Origin: Desmodesmus armatus
Lineage: Eukaryota; Chlorophyta; Chlorophyceae; Sphaeropleales; Scenedesmaceae
DNA length: 64,000 nucleotides
Direction of reading: 5' to 3'
Assembly (NCBI GenBank): GCA_007449985.2
Contig: VIIQ02000830.1
Location: 62,001-126,000 of the forward strand
Position 1 is the stretch's first letter. The number at the start of each line of letters is the position of its first letter. The notes under the pieces were generated by a model. The model made no database searches and had not been told where the DNA came from. It worked only from the letters and a program-made list of their open reading frames with translations. A program made the position numbers and the translations under genes. This document shows, piece after piece, positions 35,752 through 47,300 of the stretch.

Positions 35752-37859
35752 TCAGTCTTCCAGGGTTGCAGCAGCCCGCTGTGACACGTCAGGGTCGCTG
35801 TGGCCCTGGTGGTGCTGTAGAAGTTGGCGCCACACGGGCTCATCACCACGTGCCTGCGCAGTTGCACACATCACCACACACAGATAGCAGCAGCAGTAGC
35901 GCCAGCAGTGGTGGGACGACATCAGCGGCTAGCACCAACTCTCAGACATAGGTGCCCTTCATTGAATGGGCGACCGCCAGTGCGAGGGGTACACACAGCT
36001 GCAGCCCAGCCCCAACCCCGCAGTGAGGGGGCAGCACTGAGCACAAGCTAAGCTGAAGTGGGCTTATGCAACCTGGCGGAACCACAACCCAAGACCCAAA
36101 GAGACAGATAGGAAGCTTGACAGAGCTTGTTGAACGAGCAGATGCGCCGCGACCTTACTCAAATGGTTGAGTATGACCAGCAGTCAGCCATGCTGGTAGG
36201 CCTGACCACACAACAGCCACGGCCAGCACCGCCAATGAATAATACAAAAACAGAAAAGTCCACATGAAAATATTACAAGCGTGTGTATGCAGATTATGTG
36301 TCCATTACTAATTTCACTCACACAACCAGATGGAACATTACTGCTCACCTGGGAGAAATTTATGAATGAGCCTGGCCAGGCCTGACCATGGTGACCATGC
36401 AACGCCGAATAGCGGAGGTGAGTGAGCTTCCGCAGCTGTGTCAGCTGCAGCAGCAGCCCCTTTGGGGTACCAGCCTGCTCCTGCACCTGCAACTCCTGCA
36501 GCCCTGTCAGCTGACACAACCCCTCCACCCACCCCTCTGTTGAGGTAGCGGCGGGTTGCAGGAGCAGCCTGGTCAAGCTGCTCAGCCCCTGCAGCCCAGC
36601 CATCATCCCCATGCTGTACTGCAAGCCCTTCAGGTTCAGGTGCTGAAGCCCGGGGCAGCAGCTGACAAGGCGGGTGCCTTCGGGGGCTGCTGCAGGGCCT
36701 GTGGGGTGGAGCACACTGGCTGTGACCAGGAGTCGCAAGTGCGGCAGCTGCTTCCCAGTAGGAAACACGTGCTGCCACACACCTGCTGGCATTGTGCAGT
36801 TGGTGATGTATAGGGTCTGCAGGTTGCTGCTGGCTGTGAGGGCTGAGAAAGCTGATGCTGGGGGGCAGGTGTCTGTGGACTGAAAGCTGTGGAGGTGCAG
36901 GCACGTCAGCTGCTGCAACTGCTGCAGCTGGCACAGCAGCTGTGCTGTGCCTGCTGCACCACCAAGTGGTTGGCATAGCACCAAGTGCTGCAGTTTCGTC
37001 TTGCTGGCCAGGACAGCTGGCTCTACCACTACTTCGCTGGAGATGGACTTCCCTGTCAGCTCCAAGCATGTGAGCTGCTGTGCACCTGACAGCATGCTGG
37101 CAGTGATGCTGCAGCTATGCACAAACATCAGCTGCAGGTCGACCAGCCGTGTCAGTGCTGTCAGGTGTTGCAGGCCAGCTTCGGGCTCGTCATCCAGGTC
37201 CCATGCTGGCACAAGCTTGAGCAATGTCAGGTTTGATAAAGCTGGCACAGCAGCACCCAGTGGGGTGGGTAAGTCGCGAGGTCTGCCACCTTCACCGCAG
37301 CTTGTGACAAGTGCTCAAGCCCAGGCAGCAAGGCCAGCACTGCTGCCAGCCCCTCCTCGTCAACATCAAATGTGCAGCCGTGCAGCTGCAGCTGCTTGAG
37401 AGGAGGGACAGCAGCAGCGCCCAGCACTTCTGCGACAGAAGCAGCGCCCAGGACGTCCTGATCGCTGTCGCTAGGCTGCAGCTGCACTGTCAAGTAGTTA
37501 ACCACTAGGCTGCTGAGCTGTGTAAGGCTGGATGGCAACTGGAAGATGCCAAACGGACCCAACCCCAAACATCTTTTACGGCTAATTCCCTCCAGGCTGA
37601 TGCTGTCAACGTGCTGGCTGTACAAGGGGAGGTACACATCTAGCAGGTTGTCCAAACGATGCTGGCTGACTGCAACTCCTGACTGTCCCAGCTGCAACTT
37701 TATTGTGCTGAGCGCCAGCACTGCTGCCTGCTGCAGCCTGCTGTGGGCCCTGGCTGCGCTGCAGACGCTGCGGGGGTCATCAGCACAGCAGCGCAGCACT
37801 GCCACCAGACAGGGGCCAGGCAGCTGCAGCAGGGGCGAGGCTGCATCTGCGGTGGTCAT
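35752..37859 (-). pseudogene. LRR4: F-box-like / LRR gene with one-base frameshift
   Basis: Exon 1 37859-36349 (CAG|GTGAGC donor), exon 2 35853-35752. Start MTTADAASPLLQLPGPCLV; LRR body and terminal exon ARGDEPVWRQLLQHHQGHSD... are family-typical. After LLPGLEHL the reading shifts by one: GAGCACTTGTCACAAG at 37301-37316 appears to lack one base of the CACCTT expected from paralogs. The rest of exon 1 then reads in the other frame (PALSNLTLLKLVPAWDL onward) with no further break. Exon 1 is 1511 nt, one short of a multiple of three, consistent with a single deletion. Either a young pseudogene or a sequencing error. Confidence 0.8.
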
Positions 37860-38989
37860 AGAAATGATCCGCAACCAATCGAACGCGATAAGATATGTGG
37901 GTGATGTGTTTTGAAAGAGGGCACCGACAGATCACCTACAGATCAACGGCGCTAGGAGCAGGGGCTGTGAAAGCAACGGTCCTGATGCGCTCATGGTCAA
38001 ATCGGACCACTTAGTCAAATCGCGAAACTTTCAAGGGCAGGGCATAGAGGTTGTGCACAAGTCAGTCAACAGATGCTGACAGGTTGGTCAGTGACAGCTG
38101 GATAGGTGGGTAAGGTGCCTCGTGTACGACTGCCTCAGTGACCGATCTGAATTGCTATGGGTGTTGTGAATGCAGGATAAATGTGAACCTTGGCTCCAGG
38201 GCCCTTCACGTGCCCCTTGAACCCTGCACTTGCCTTGCAGTCGCTGTGCGTGTACAGAACCGCCACTCAGTGACTGTGCAGTACGACCCAATCCACACCG
38301 CATGCTGCACACGGTCACACACATACACCCTCGACAACCCACCAGGAACATTCAAACCCAACGCTGCAACTTCAGTCGCACGGGTTCAAGGTGTTACATG
38401 CGCTTCATCGCCCCCGACGGATGCTGTGCAACCCACACCCTGCACAGCAGAAGTCAGCCCACTTGCTCCTTCTGCAAGGACAACCCTGCATCCTGCAGGC
38501 TGCTGCAGCAGTAGGGGACAGGGTCTGCCCTGTGCTGCCAGTGCTGCTGTCACTGCAACTCTGTGCCGGCACCACAACCTGCTGTGTCATCTTAGGGACG
38601 CTATGACGAGCAAAAGAACTGCGGTGTAGTCTTAGAACTGGGTGCTTGTTGGGCTGGTAACTGGACGCCTGTACAGAAGGGCAGCATCGGCAACAGTGGA
38701 GCCAGGCACAGAAAGGCGCGTCAAAAAAGGGCATGGCTGAAGCTCCAACCCTCTCAACATGAAGCACACCCGACACTAGCTCTTGAAGGTGAACATACAC
38801 TGAAATGCTGTGAAAACAGTCTGAAGGGCCAGCCTGATGCCAACAGGTCATCCCCAGGAAGGTACAAAACGGGGTTGGGGTCATGACAGGTAAAACACTA
38901 ACACCCTGAAGGGCAGCTTGCAGCAACCAGCTGCACCCAGCTCCGCAGTCATGCAGCTGTTGCACATTACCTTTGAATGCTTCGACCGG
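37860..38989. other. LRR4-LRR5 spacer
   Basis: Contains the LRR5 3' flank; 38,380-38,640 is a diverged homolog of the 8.2-8.4 and 35.1-35.4 kb blocks. Upstream of LRR4 a CG-containing leader (TTATCGCGTTCGATTGG on the minus strand) weakly recalls the LRR2/LRR3 leader. No gene supported. Confidence 0.4.
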
Positions 38990-40848
38990 TCACTCTGCCA
39001 GGGCCGCAGCAGCCCGCTGGGCGACCTCAGGGTCACTATCATTGAGGTATTGCAGCAGCAGTTGGCGCCACACAGGCTCGCCACCAGGTGCCTGGACATT
39101 TGCGCACATCAACACATACACAGCGGCAGCAGCAGCAGCGGTGGGGTGACATCGGCGGTTAGCATAAACTCTGACATACACTCAGCTGAGAGCAGTGGTG
39201 CAGCAATCATGTGGGTGGCAAAACTGACGTAATGGCCAGTATAACGTCAGTGCTGCCAATGCCAGCACAACCCCACAAGCAAGCGACTGGAATGCACGCC
39301 TGATCAAACACAATGCAGGAACACACCCTCCACAAACCATCGAAGGTGTTGGCTGCATGTTGCATGAACGTGTCACTGACATCAAACCACCCACCTCGCT
39401 CTGATATGTTTGGCGCGCTGTGCCACCGGGTATGCTCACCCAATAGCTAAGATACGTCAACCGCCGCAGCTGCGCCACGACGTCAAAGACATCAGGGGGT
39501 GCAGTCACCTCCAGCCGCCGCAGCCCCAACAGCTGACCCACCCCCTCCAACCCATCTGACGACTCTTTCAGGCTCAGTGCAGTCAAGCTGCCCAACCCTT
39601 GCAGTGGGGCCAGCAATGCTGTGCTGTACTGCAAGCGGTGCATTTCAAGGGTCTGCAGCCCAGGACAGCAGCTGATCAGGCGAGTGCCTTCAGGGGCTGC
39701 TGCAGGGGAATAACTCCAATTTGCGATCCGCAGTGTCTGCAGGTGCGGCAGCTGCCTGCCAGCAGGGAACACATGCTGCCACACATCTGCTGGCAACCCC
39801 CAGTAGCTGACATCCAAAAGCTGCAGCTTGCTGCTGGCTGTGAGGGCTGAGTAGGCTGCTGCTGGGGTTGACACCTCTCTGAGGTGGGCGTCATCAAATA
39901 GTGTCAAGCACGTCAGCTGCTGCAGCTGCTGCAGCTGGTGCAGCAGCTGTGCTGTGCCTGCTGTACCTCCTGGACGTAGACATATGTTCAGGTGCTGCAG
40001 CAGGGTCCTGCCTGCCAGGGCAGCTGGCTCAAATGAGTACCGCCCATGGCGCCTGAGGTCCAACCGGGTGAGGTTCTGTGCGCCGGACAGCATGCTAGCA
40101 GTCATGCTGCAGCCGTATGGCGTCAGACGCAGGTCGACTAACCGGGTCAAGGCTGTCAGGTGCTGCAGGACAGCATCAACAGCACCAACAGCATCAACAG
40201 CATCAACATCATCATCATCAAGCACGTCATTGTTGTACTCTGACAGGTCCCCTACTTCAAGCTCAAGGTATGTCAACTGCTGCAGCCCCGGTATGACAAC
40301 ATGCAGTGGGAAATCAACCCTGTGGTCTCTGGTGTCCCACATCTCCATGATGCTGAGATGCTCCAGACAAGGCAGCAGGGCCAGCGCTGCTGCCAGCCCC
40401 TGCTCCCCATCAAGCAGCGTGCACTTTTCAAGCCGCAGCTGCTTGAGAGGAGGGACCGCAGCAGCGCCCAGCACACCCTGAGAGCCACTCCCAGGTCGCA
40501 GCAGCACGACCATGTTCTTAAGTGTCAGGCTGCCGAGCCTGGTGAGGGTCGATGGCAGCTGCTGTATGGTGACAGCTGGTGCCTCATCACTCCACCCTTC
40601 ACCCTTTAGGCTGATGATGTCAATGTGCTGGCCACAAGAGGGAAGATACACCTCTGTCAGGCTGTACACCTGCTGCTGGTTGACATAGGTGGTGATGCTG
40701 GTGAGCGCAATCACTGCTGCCTGGTGTGGGCCCTCGCTGCGCTGTACACGCTGCGGTGGTCAGCAGCACAGCAGCGCAGCACTGCTTCTAGACAGGGGTC
40801 TGGCAGCTGCAGCAGGGACGCCGTCTGATCTAAAACGTAACCAAACAT
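38990..40848 (-). pseudogene. LRR5: close paralog of LRR1 with a 10-bp frameshift deletion
   Basis: Exon 1 40848-39395 (GAG|GTGGGT) and exon 2 39091-38990. Start MFGYVLDQTASLLQLPDPCL. In the F-box-like segment the sequence runs GCGAGGGCCCACACCAGGCA where LRR1 has GCCCACAGCAGGCTGCACCAGG: ten bases are missing, so the frame stops soon after ARAHTR. Restoring ten bases would give exon 1 1464 nt, the LRR1 length. The remaining 500-plus codons, including the Asp-rich insert and the tail APGGEPVWRQLLLQYLNDSD, stay open and almost identical to LRR1. A downstream in-frame start would give an LRR protein without the F-box-like part. Confidence 0.82.
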
Positions 40849-41177
40849 TTCAGAAACAGAATCAAAGCAGACAACGAATAGAGGATAGTGGCAGCGATTT
40901 TGAGTCAGCAGATCGATCTGGACATCTTGAACACAAAGTCACGGCGCTAACGGATGCTGCACTGTTGATCATGTTCACTTGATCGTTGCGGTTCCTGTTT
41001 TGAGTGTGCAACATTCACGTCACAAGTCCAACCAATTGTGGGTGACAGTGACAGCTCAGCTGGGTCGGCATTGACCAGGCGATTTTCCTGGGTTCTGGCA
41101 TCTGAGGCGAGATGAGCATCTCTCAAATGGTGATAATATGTGTTGCAGGAGAGTTACAAATCCCTCAACCACTTCAG
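40849..41177. other. LRR5 upstream region
   Basis: LRR5 promoter and leader. No feature recognised. Confidence 0.3.
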
Positions 41178-41405
41178 CTAGCATTGCTGCTGCCGTCCTG
41201 CACCCCCAGCCCGGGGGCCCCAAGTGGTCTGCAGTGACAGAGCCCTAGTCGCTGCTGTGTACCACCCACACTGCACTGCTGCGGTCTGCTGACTGGAGCA
41301 TTGCTGGCTGTCGCTGTCACTCCGCGCCAGGGCTGCAGCCGCCTGCTGCACCACCTCAGCAGGGCCGCTCAACTCCTCAACCAAATTTGCTTGTACTCTG
41401 GGGGC
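41178..41405 (-). pseudogene. Relic terminal exon of the LRR family
   Basis: From an acceptor at 41406-41407 the frame reads APRVQANLVEELSGPAEVVQ then QAAAALARSDSD. It aligns with the family tail exon, but EPVWRQ is lost and the normal GAG TGA end is altered (GCGCGGAGTGAC), so the frame runs on to a TAG at 41178. No LRR exon belongs to it; it lies downstream of LRR6 on the same strand and probably marks a deleted seventh gene. Confidence 0.55.
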
Positions 41406-41724
41406 CTGCACGCAGTAGAAACAATAGCAGAGGAGCATGCACAGATCAGCAGAGGGCCTTCAGGCCAGGGGGACTGCTAGCCCAACAAAGCAGCTCACAG
41501 TTGTGTGCAGAGCTGATGCCACAACAAAGGTGTGATAATCTGCGGCCGTGCCTAAAGCCAAGAAATGCAAGATGCAACAGCCAACGAGCCAACAGCCTTG
41601 TACGTGGCACCTGTCCAGCACATGTGACTTCAACAGCAAGCCAGATGAAATGCCAAGGGGACACCCACATTGTGTGCGCCAACATAATGCAGATCCTGCA
41701 TTACCTTTCCATTGGGTCGACCTG

Positions 41725-43558
41725 TCACTCTGCCAGTGCTGCAGCTGCCTGCCGTGCCACCTCAGGGTTGCTGTGCTTGAGGTGCAGCCGCAACACTTGG
41801 CGCCACACAGGCTCACCACCATCAGTAAACTGCGAGCAACAGGAGACAGCAGGTGGATGACTAAGACGCATCAACAAAAGCTCTTCCATCACCAAAGCGC
41901 AGCAGGGGCCCATCACCCATGCTAAGTGTCTGCGAGAGGGAGTTCCCAAGCCTCACAACAGCCTACAGCAGCAGGTGTTAGTCAAGCTGAGCAATCTCAA
42001 GCTAAGCAATGTAGCGAAGAGAAAAGATGGACAAGGCAGCTCGCTGGCCTTCACTGAGCGAAAGGAGCTGTGCAACCTAGGTCAGCATGTACATCTTGAA
42101 CCGTTCGGTGTTGCTCACCTGACCAGTGAAATGGTTGCAATCCGTCACAGGCACGTCCAACCGGCTGCCATAATACAGGGATGTCAGCTGCCGCAGCTGT
42201 GTCAGCTGCAGCAGCAACCCCTCCTGCTCAACCTCACTCAGCCAAAGGTTCTTCAGCACTGTCAGCTGATGAGCACCCTCCGCCCACCCTCATGAGGAGC
42301 CGGGGCCAGGCCTGAGGCGTAGCGTGTGCAGGCTGCTCAGCCCCTGCAGCCCAGCCATCAGCCCCTTGCTGTACTGCAAGCCCTGCATGTCGAGATCCTG
42401 CAGGCCAGGGCAGCAGCTGACAAGGCGGGTGCCCTCAGGGGCTGCTGCGGGGCCTGTGGGGCTTTCAGCATCTGCCATAAGCAGCAACTGCAGGTGTGGC
42501 AGCTGCCTGCCAGCAGGGAAGACGTGCTGCCAGACACCTGCCGGAAAGCTGCAATAGCTGACGTCTAACCACTGCAGCTTGCTGCTAGCTGTTAGGGCCG
42601 AGTAAGCTGCTGCTGGGGGGAAGGCCTCTGTGCGCGGCAGGCTGTCGCTCAAGGACAACCACTTCAGCTGCTGCAGCTGCTGCAGCTCGCACAGCAGCTG
42701 TGCAGTGGCGCCTTCACCACGACATGCCTCGGGCCCCTCCAAGTCCAGGTGCTGCAGTAGGGTTTTGCCTGCCAAGGCGGCTGGCTCAAATGAGACGCGC
42801 CCAGCCAGAGCCAATCGTGTGAGGTGCTGTGCTCCCGACAGCATGCTGGCAGTGATGCTGCAGGGCTCTGCTCGGACCACAAATCCAAGTGTCAGCTGCA
42901 GATCTGCCAGCCGTGTCAAGGCAGTCAGTTGCTGCAGGACAACTTCAAGCTCACCATCATCATCCCTCACTTCATGCAGCTCGAGGTACGTCAGCTGCTG
43001 CAGCGCTGGTACCACAGCACACAGGCGGACATCGACAGAATTCTCCACGATGCAGAGGTGCTCCAGCCCAGGCAGCAGGGCCAGTGCGGCTGCCAGCTGC
43101 TCAGCATCTAGCAACCAGCAGTGATCGAGCCGCAGCTGCTTGAGAGGAGGGACCGCAGCAGCGCCCAGCACACCCTGATAGCCACCCCCAGGTTGCAGCT
43201 GCACTTGTACGTTCTCCAGAGTCAAGCTGCTGAGCTTGGTCAACGTCAGTGGCAGCTGCTTCAAGGTGACTGCTGCTGACGTCCTCCGATCTGTACCCGT
43301 AACGCTGATGCTGTCAATGTGCTGACCATGCGAGGGGAGGTAAACCTCTATGAGGCTGTACACCTGATGCTTCTGCAATTTTGTTGTGACGCTGTTCAGC
43401 ACAAGCACTGCTGCCTGGTGCAGCCTGCTGTGGGCCCTGGCTGCGCTGCACACACTGCGGTGGTCCTCAGCACAGCAGCGCAGAACTGCTACCAGACAGG
43501 TGTCTGGCAGCTGCAGCAGGGACACTGCAGGATTGCGAGCTGAAGCTTCGGTGTCCAT
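41725..43558 (-). pseudogene. LRR6: F-box-like / LRR gene with in-frame TGA
   Basis: Exon 1 43558-42119 (CAG|GTGAGC), exon 2 41829-41725, phase 0. Start MDTEASARNPAVSLLQLPDT. LRRs are typical (LPLTLTKLSSLTLENVQVQL, LLPGLEHLCIVENS). A TGA at 42290-42292 interrupts the last LRRs, where paralogs have a Glu codon after GSS; the frame then stays open (QLTVLKNLWL, LLLQLTQLRQLTSLYY) to a normal donor. The terminal exon FTDGGEPVWRQVLRLHLKHS... ends ALAE. Without the second exon a truncated 422-aa protein could still be made. Confidence 0.8.
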
Positions 43559-44390
43559 AGACGCTGTATGCACCAATTGGATCACGAACAGATGAGTGTG
43601 GGACAAGTCCAAGGAAGACGATCTTGAGCGATTACTGCCAGTGAGCAGAAGTAAGAAGCAAAGTCGAGGTATATTGAGAGCTTTTTAGAGCTTTTTATTG
43701 GGCAATTACGTGAATCACCCTCCTTGACTTTTGATCCATGGAATTCATGGCGATGCTGTTCAGCTGACAGTACTAGTGACAGGTCAGCCCATGGGCCCTA
43801 GGGCTGCTGCAGAGGCAAGTGGCTTGCAGACTGAAAGCATCAATACCAAACATTGCTGTCAACACAGATAGTCATCGCCAGCAACAGGTATTCATCACTC
43901 ATGTTCCGTGCTGGCCAGTGACACGAATTCGGGCGGTTACAAGTGAACTTCGCAGGCCTAGGCGATAACTGGATCCATCCAAGAGCAACTGCTTTGCCAC
44001 CTAACTACCCCTGGGCACCATGGGCGTCACAGGGTGGATCACATACGTATCACATGTGCACATGTGAAATCACCTGAAGAGGTACACCGCAGGTACCATC
44101 TGGCCCAACTGTGTCGCCCGTCACTCGACAGGACGCGTGCACGGTGTCAGGTGTCAAAAACTGTACAAAACAGCATGATACATAAACAACAACAACCGCT
44201 GTAATGAGAATCCACAAAATCCAACATGTACACGTCCTACACCAGTATCACTGCATGTGCACATGCACTGTCACCTGGCCAAGCTGCCCTGTCATGCTGT
44301 CTCTCCCTCTACCCAAGCCCCAGAGAGAGGCACCCCAAAAATGCATTCAAAAGCTCATGTCCAGCACCACCACTGTCTTGACGACCTGCC
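43559..44390. other. LRR6 upstream / phosphatase 3' spacer
   Basis: Contains GAGCTTTTTAGAGCTTTTTATTGG (43678-43701, a short direct repeat) near LRR6. No coding sequence supported. Confidence 0.35.
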
Positions 44391-47300
44391 CTACATCATG
44401 CAACAGCGACTGCGCTTTGCATTCCGGCCCTCATCGTCTGCCTCATCGCTGCTGTCATCCCCCAGCATAGCTGCCCCCTCCTCCTCCTCGTCCTCTCCTA
44501 TTGCTGCAATCACAAACCCTGAAATAACAGGCTTGTGATCACTGATGACAATCTCAGGTACTGAGGTATAGTACAGCTGGGACACACTCGGCGGCACAAA
44601 CATGCTGCTGTTGCCAATGCTTCCGTCACCACTGACCCAAGACATCTGGGGTTCGTCCTGCTGGGCTGCCAATGACTGCTGCTGCTGTGGCAGCAATGGC
44701 TGCTGCTGTTGCGGCAGCGATGGCTGCTGCTGTTGCGGCAGCGACGGCTGCTGCTGCTGTGGCAGCAATGGCGGCTGCTGTGGCAGCGATGGCGACTGCT
44801 GCTGTGGCAGCAATGGCGGCTGCTGGCGGCTGCGGACCTTCCACAGGATGCGGTCTGTCCAGGAGGGCACCCGCTTCTCGCTGTAAGCGCTGCTGCCTGG
44901 CAGGAACTTGAAGGTGGGAGGGAAGCGGATCTGGCCCTCTTGGAAGCCCTGCAAGTCACATCAGAACAGCACCAGCCACAGACGGGTTACGTGCTGAGGG
45001 AGTGATCTCTTGCTGGTGCAGGCTGTACCTGGCTGGCTTGAATGTGAATCGTGATTGTGCATGTGTGACTCATGTCGGACATGCGCAGATAACACCGCCA
45101 CCAAAGCAGTCAACCCTAGAGCCAGGCCTATTCTACTCAAACCTGCATTCACTGGGCCAGCTCACTGCAGCACAGACCCCCAGCACTCCCACAGCTGCAA
45201 ATCTAGTTGAAAACTGCTCACCTGGAACACAGTCCCCATCTTCTGCTGCAGGCGCAGCTGGTCGTTGGCGTGCAGCACCTCGTGCAGCCTGCTGCGCATC
45301 AGGTGCCGCACCGCCTTGCTGTTGCCGTTGATGCGGTAGTTCAGGTCGCCCAGCCAGAACACCACATCGTGAGACTCCAGCGCATCCCCGGCCCTGAAAG
45401 CAGCACGCAAGAGGAGCAAATGATAGTGAGCCGGCTGGGCACCTACCGAGACGAAATGCGATCATCGCCGTTGATTTGCCAAATCGGACAACGGTTGTCC
45501 GACCAACTTCACTACACACTGACTAGAAGACTGACAGAGTGGGGCACGGAAGTCCAGGGTTCACTCAAGCCAGGCACTTTGTTCAACATCAGCACAATAT
45601 GTCAAGCTTACCTGCCGCTGCTCTTGCCCGGCTGCTTGCCCACAAGCGTCCTCAGGAAGCTTGAGCTAGTGCGGCCCGTCCTGTCAACAGGCGTCAAGCC
45701 ACCACCACCCCATGCAGGAGACTCCGCTCCTGACGCTGCACAGCTGCTGCTGCAGCTGCTGTCACTCACGCCGCCGACTAAAGATCCTGACTGCTGCTGC
45801 TCCATGAAAGGGCAGCTTGCGACCCTCAGCTTGTTGCTGTCTGCTGCCAGGGGGCTGCCGCGGGTGTGCTGGCAGAGGAGGCTTTCAGATGTGGCTGAGG
45901 GGTTGACTGCCAGCAGGGGGGAGCTGCAGGTGGGAGTGCTGTCTCCTGATTCCTGCTCAGCCCACCAGGCTGCATGTTGGCAAACACAGCAGGTACGGAC
46001 AGCAGGACGAAATGAAGATAACATGGTCGTGCAGTGTGTGACACGTTGTCGAGGGACGGACAGAGCAGTAAAGTCGAAAGGTGACAAGCAAAAATCACTG
46101 CGAAGGTTGTGTCGAAAACAAAAGGACCGTCACAAAAAGCTCACTCACAGACTTGCTTGCGTCCAGCGTTTGCCGGGCTCCTGTTTGCCTCCTCAAAGGC
46201 AGACGAGTCCATCACGCGGTTGCTGCGCAAGAAGCCGCCCCAAGGGATGCTGCCAGTACGGCTGGACATGCCAGCGAAGCTGTCAGTTGACGCCTTCGCC
46301 CCACCGTCGCTGTTGGCTGCACGGGCTGCAGGTGCCGACATTGGCAGTGGACGCGGGACGTCTAGACTGCCGCGCCGGCCGCCTCGAGGGCTTTTTGTCG
46401 GGGTATCAAGCGTGCCCGTGGTGCGTGGAGTAGGCGTGGTGGTGGTAGTGGTGCTTGCGAACAGCCCTGCCCTAATGCGCTGGTAGTCGTCATTGCGTCG
46501 CTGCACTTGGTCGCCGTGTGCTGCCAGGTGGCTGCTGATGAACAGCAGCTTCAAGTCAAGCAGCTCGACTGAAAGCGCCACAGCCCCCTTGCACACGACC
46601 CAAACATCGATAACAGGTCAGGATTGTTCTCGGTTTCTTTGACGTCCTGTCTGACAAGGGAAATCTAGCCTACGCGAAGCAGCAGCTTCAGACTGCATCA
46701 TGCAGCGCTTGATCCCAGAAACGCGATGCTTGCAAGCATCAGCTGCTAATGTCATTCAAGTATGGGCCCCGCCTTGGGGCGCAGTGGCTGATACCGATCC
46801 TGAACCCCAGCTGCTGCTGCTCACCTTGTTCCCCACCACATTGCCGATGCCTGTTGCGACGCTGCTGCCGCGTATGCTCAGCACCTGCCGCCTGAACCGC
46901 TTGCCCGCAAACAGCACCAGGTGTATTTGGCGCAGGCTGTGCCAGGCGAGCCGCTCATAGCCCTCGGGGGCCAATGATGCACTCAGCAGTTTCTCCCACT
47001 CACTGATGTAGGCATTCTCCTGTTGATGAACAGTACAGCAGCGGCAAGGGGCAATGAAACGTTTCTAATCTCCCAAAGTGCACGTTTCGTGCTACCCTGA
47101 GGGGCATGCAGCGTAGCCTGCACTTTAACATCTGCTCGATCATATGACAAGATTGCCGATGCCACGGTGACGAACCTTGAACATAGCTGCTGCAGAGGCC
47201 TTGTGCACAAGGCAGCACGTGCCACGGCTGACTGCTGGCACCTGCTTGAGCACCAATGCACCAGCTGCTGGTTTGCAGACCTTAGTACTGCTACAAGTCA

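Noticed and set aside
38386..38400. GGTTCAAGG-like B box of a tRNA
   Set aside because: No A box, acceptor stem or cloverleaf could be drawn around it.
42290..42292. TGA in LRR6 as a selenocysteine codon
   Set aside because: Paralogs have Glu, not Cys, at the site and no SECIS-like hairpin was noticed; a simple stop is more likely.
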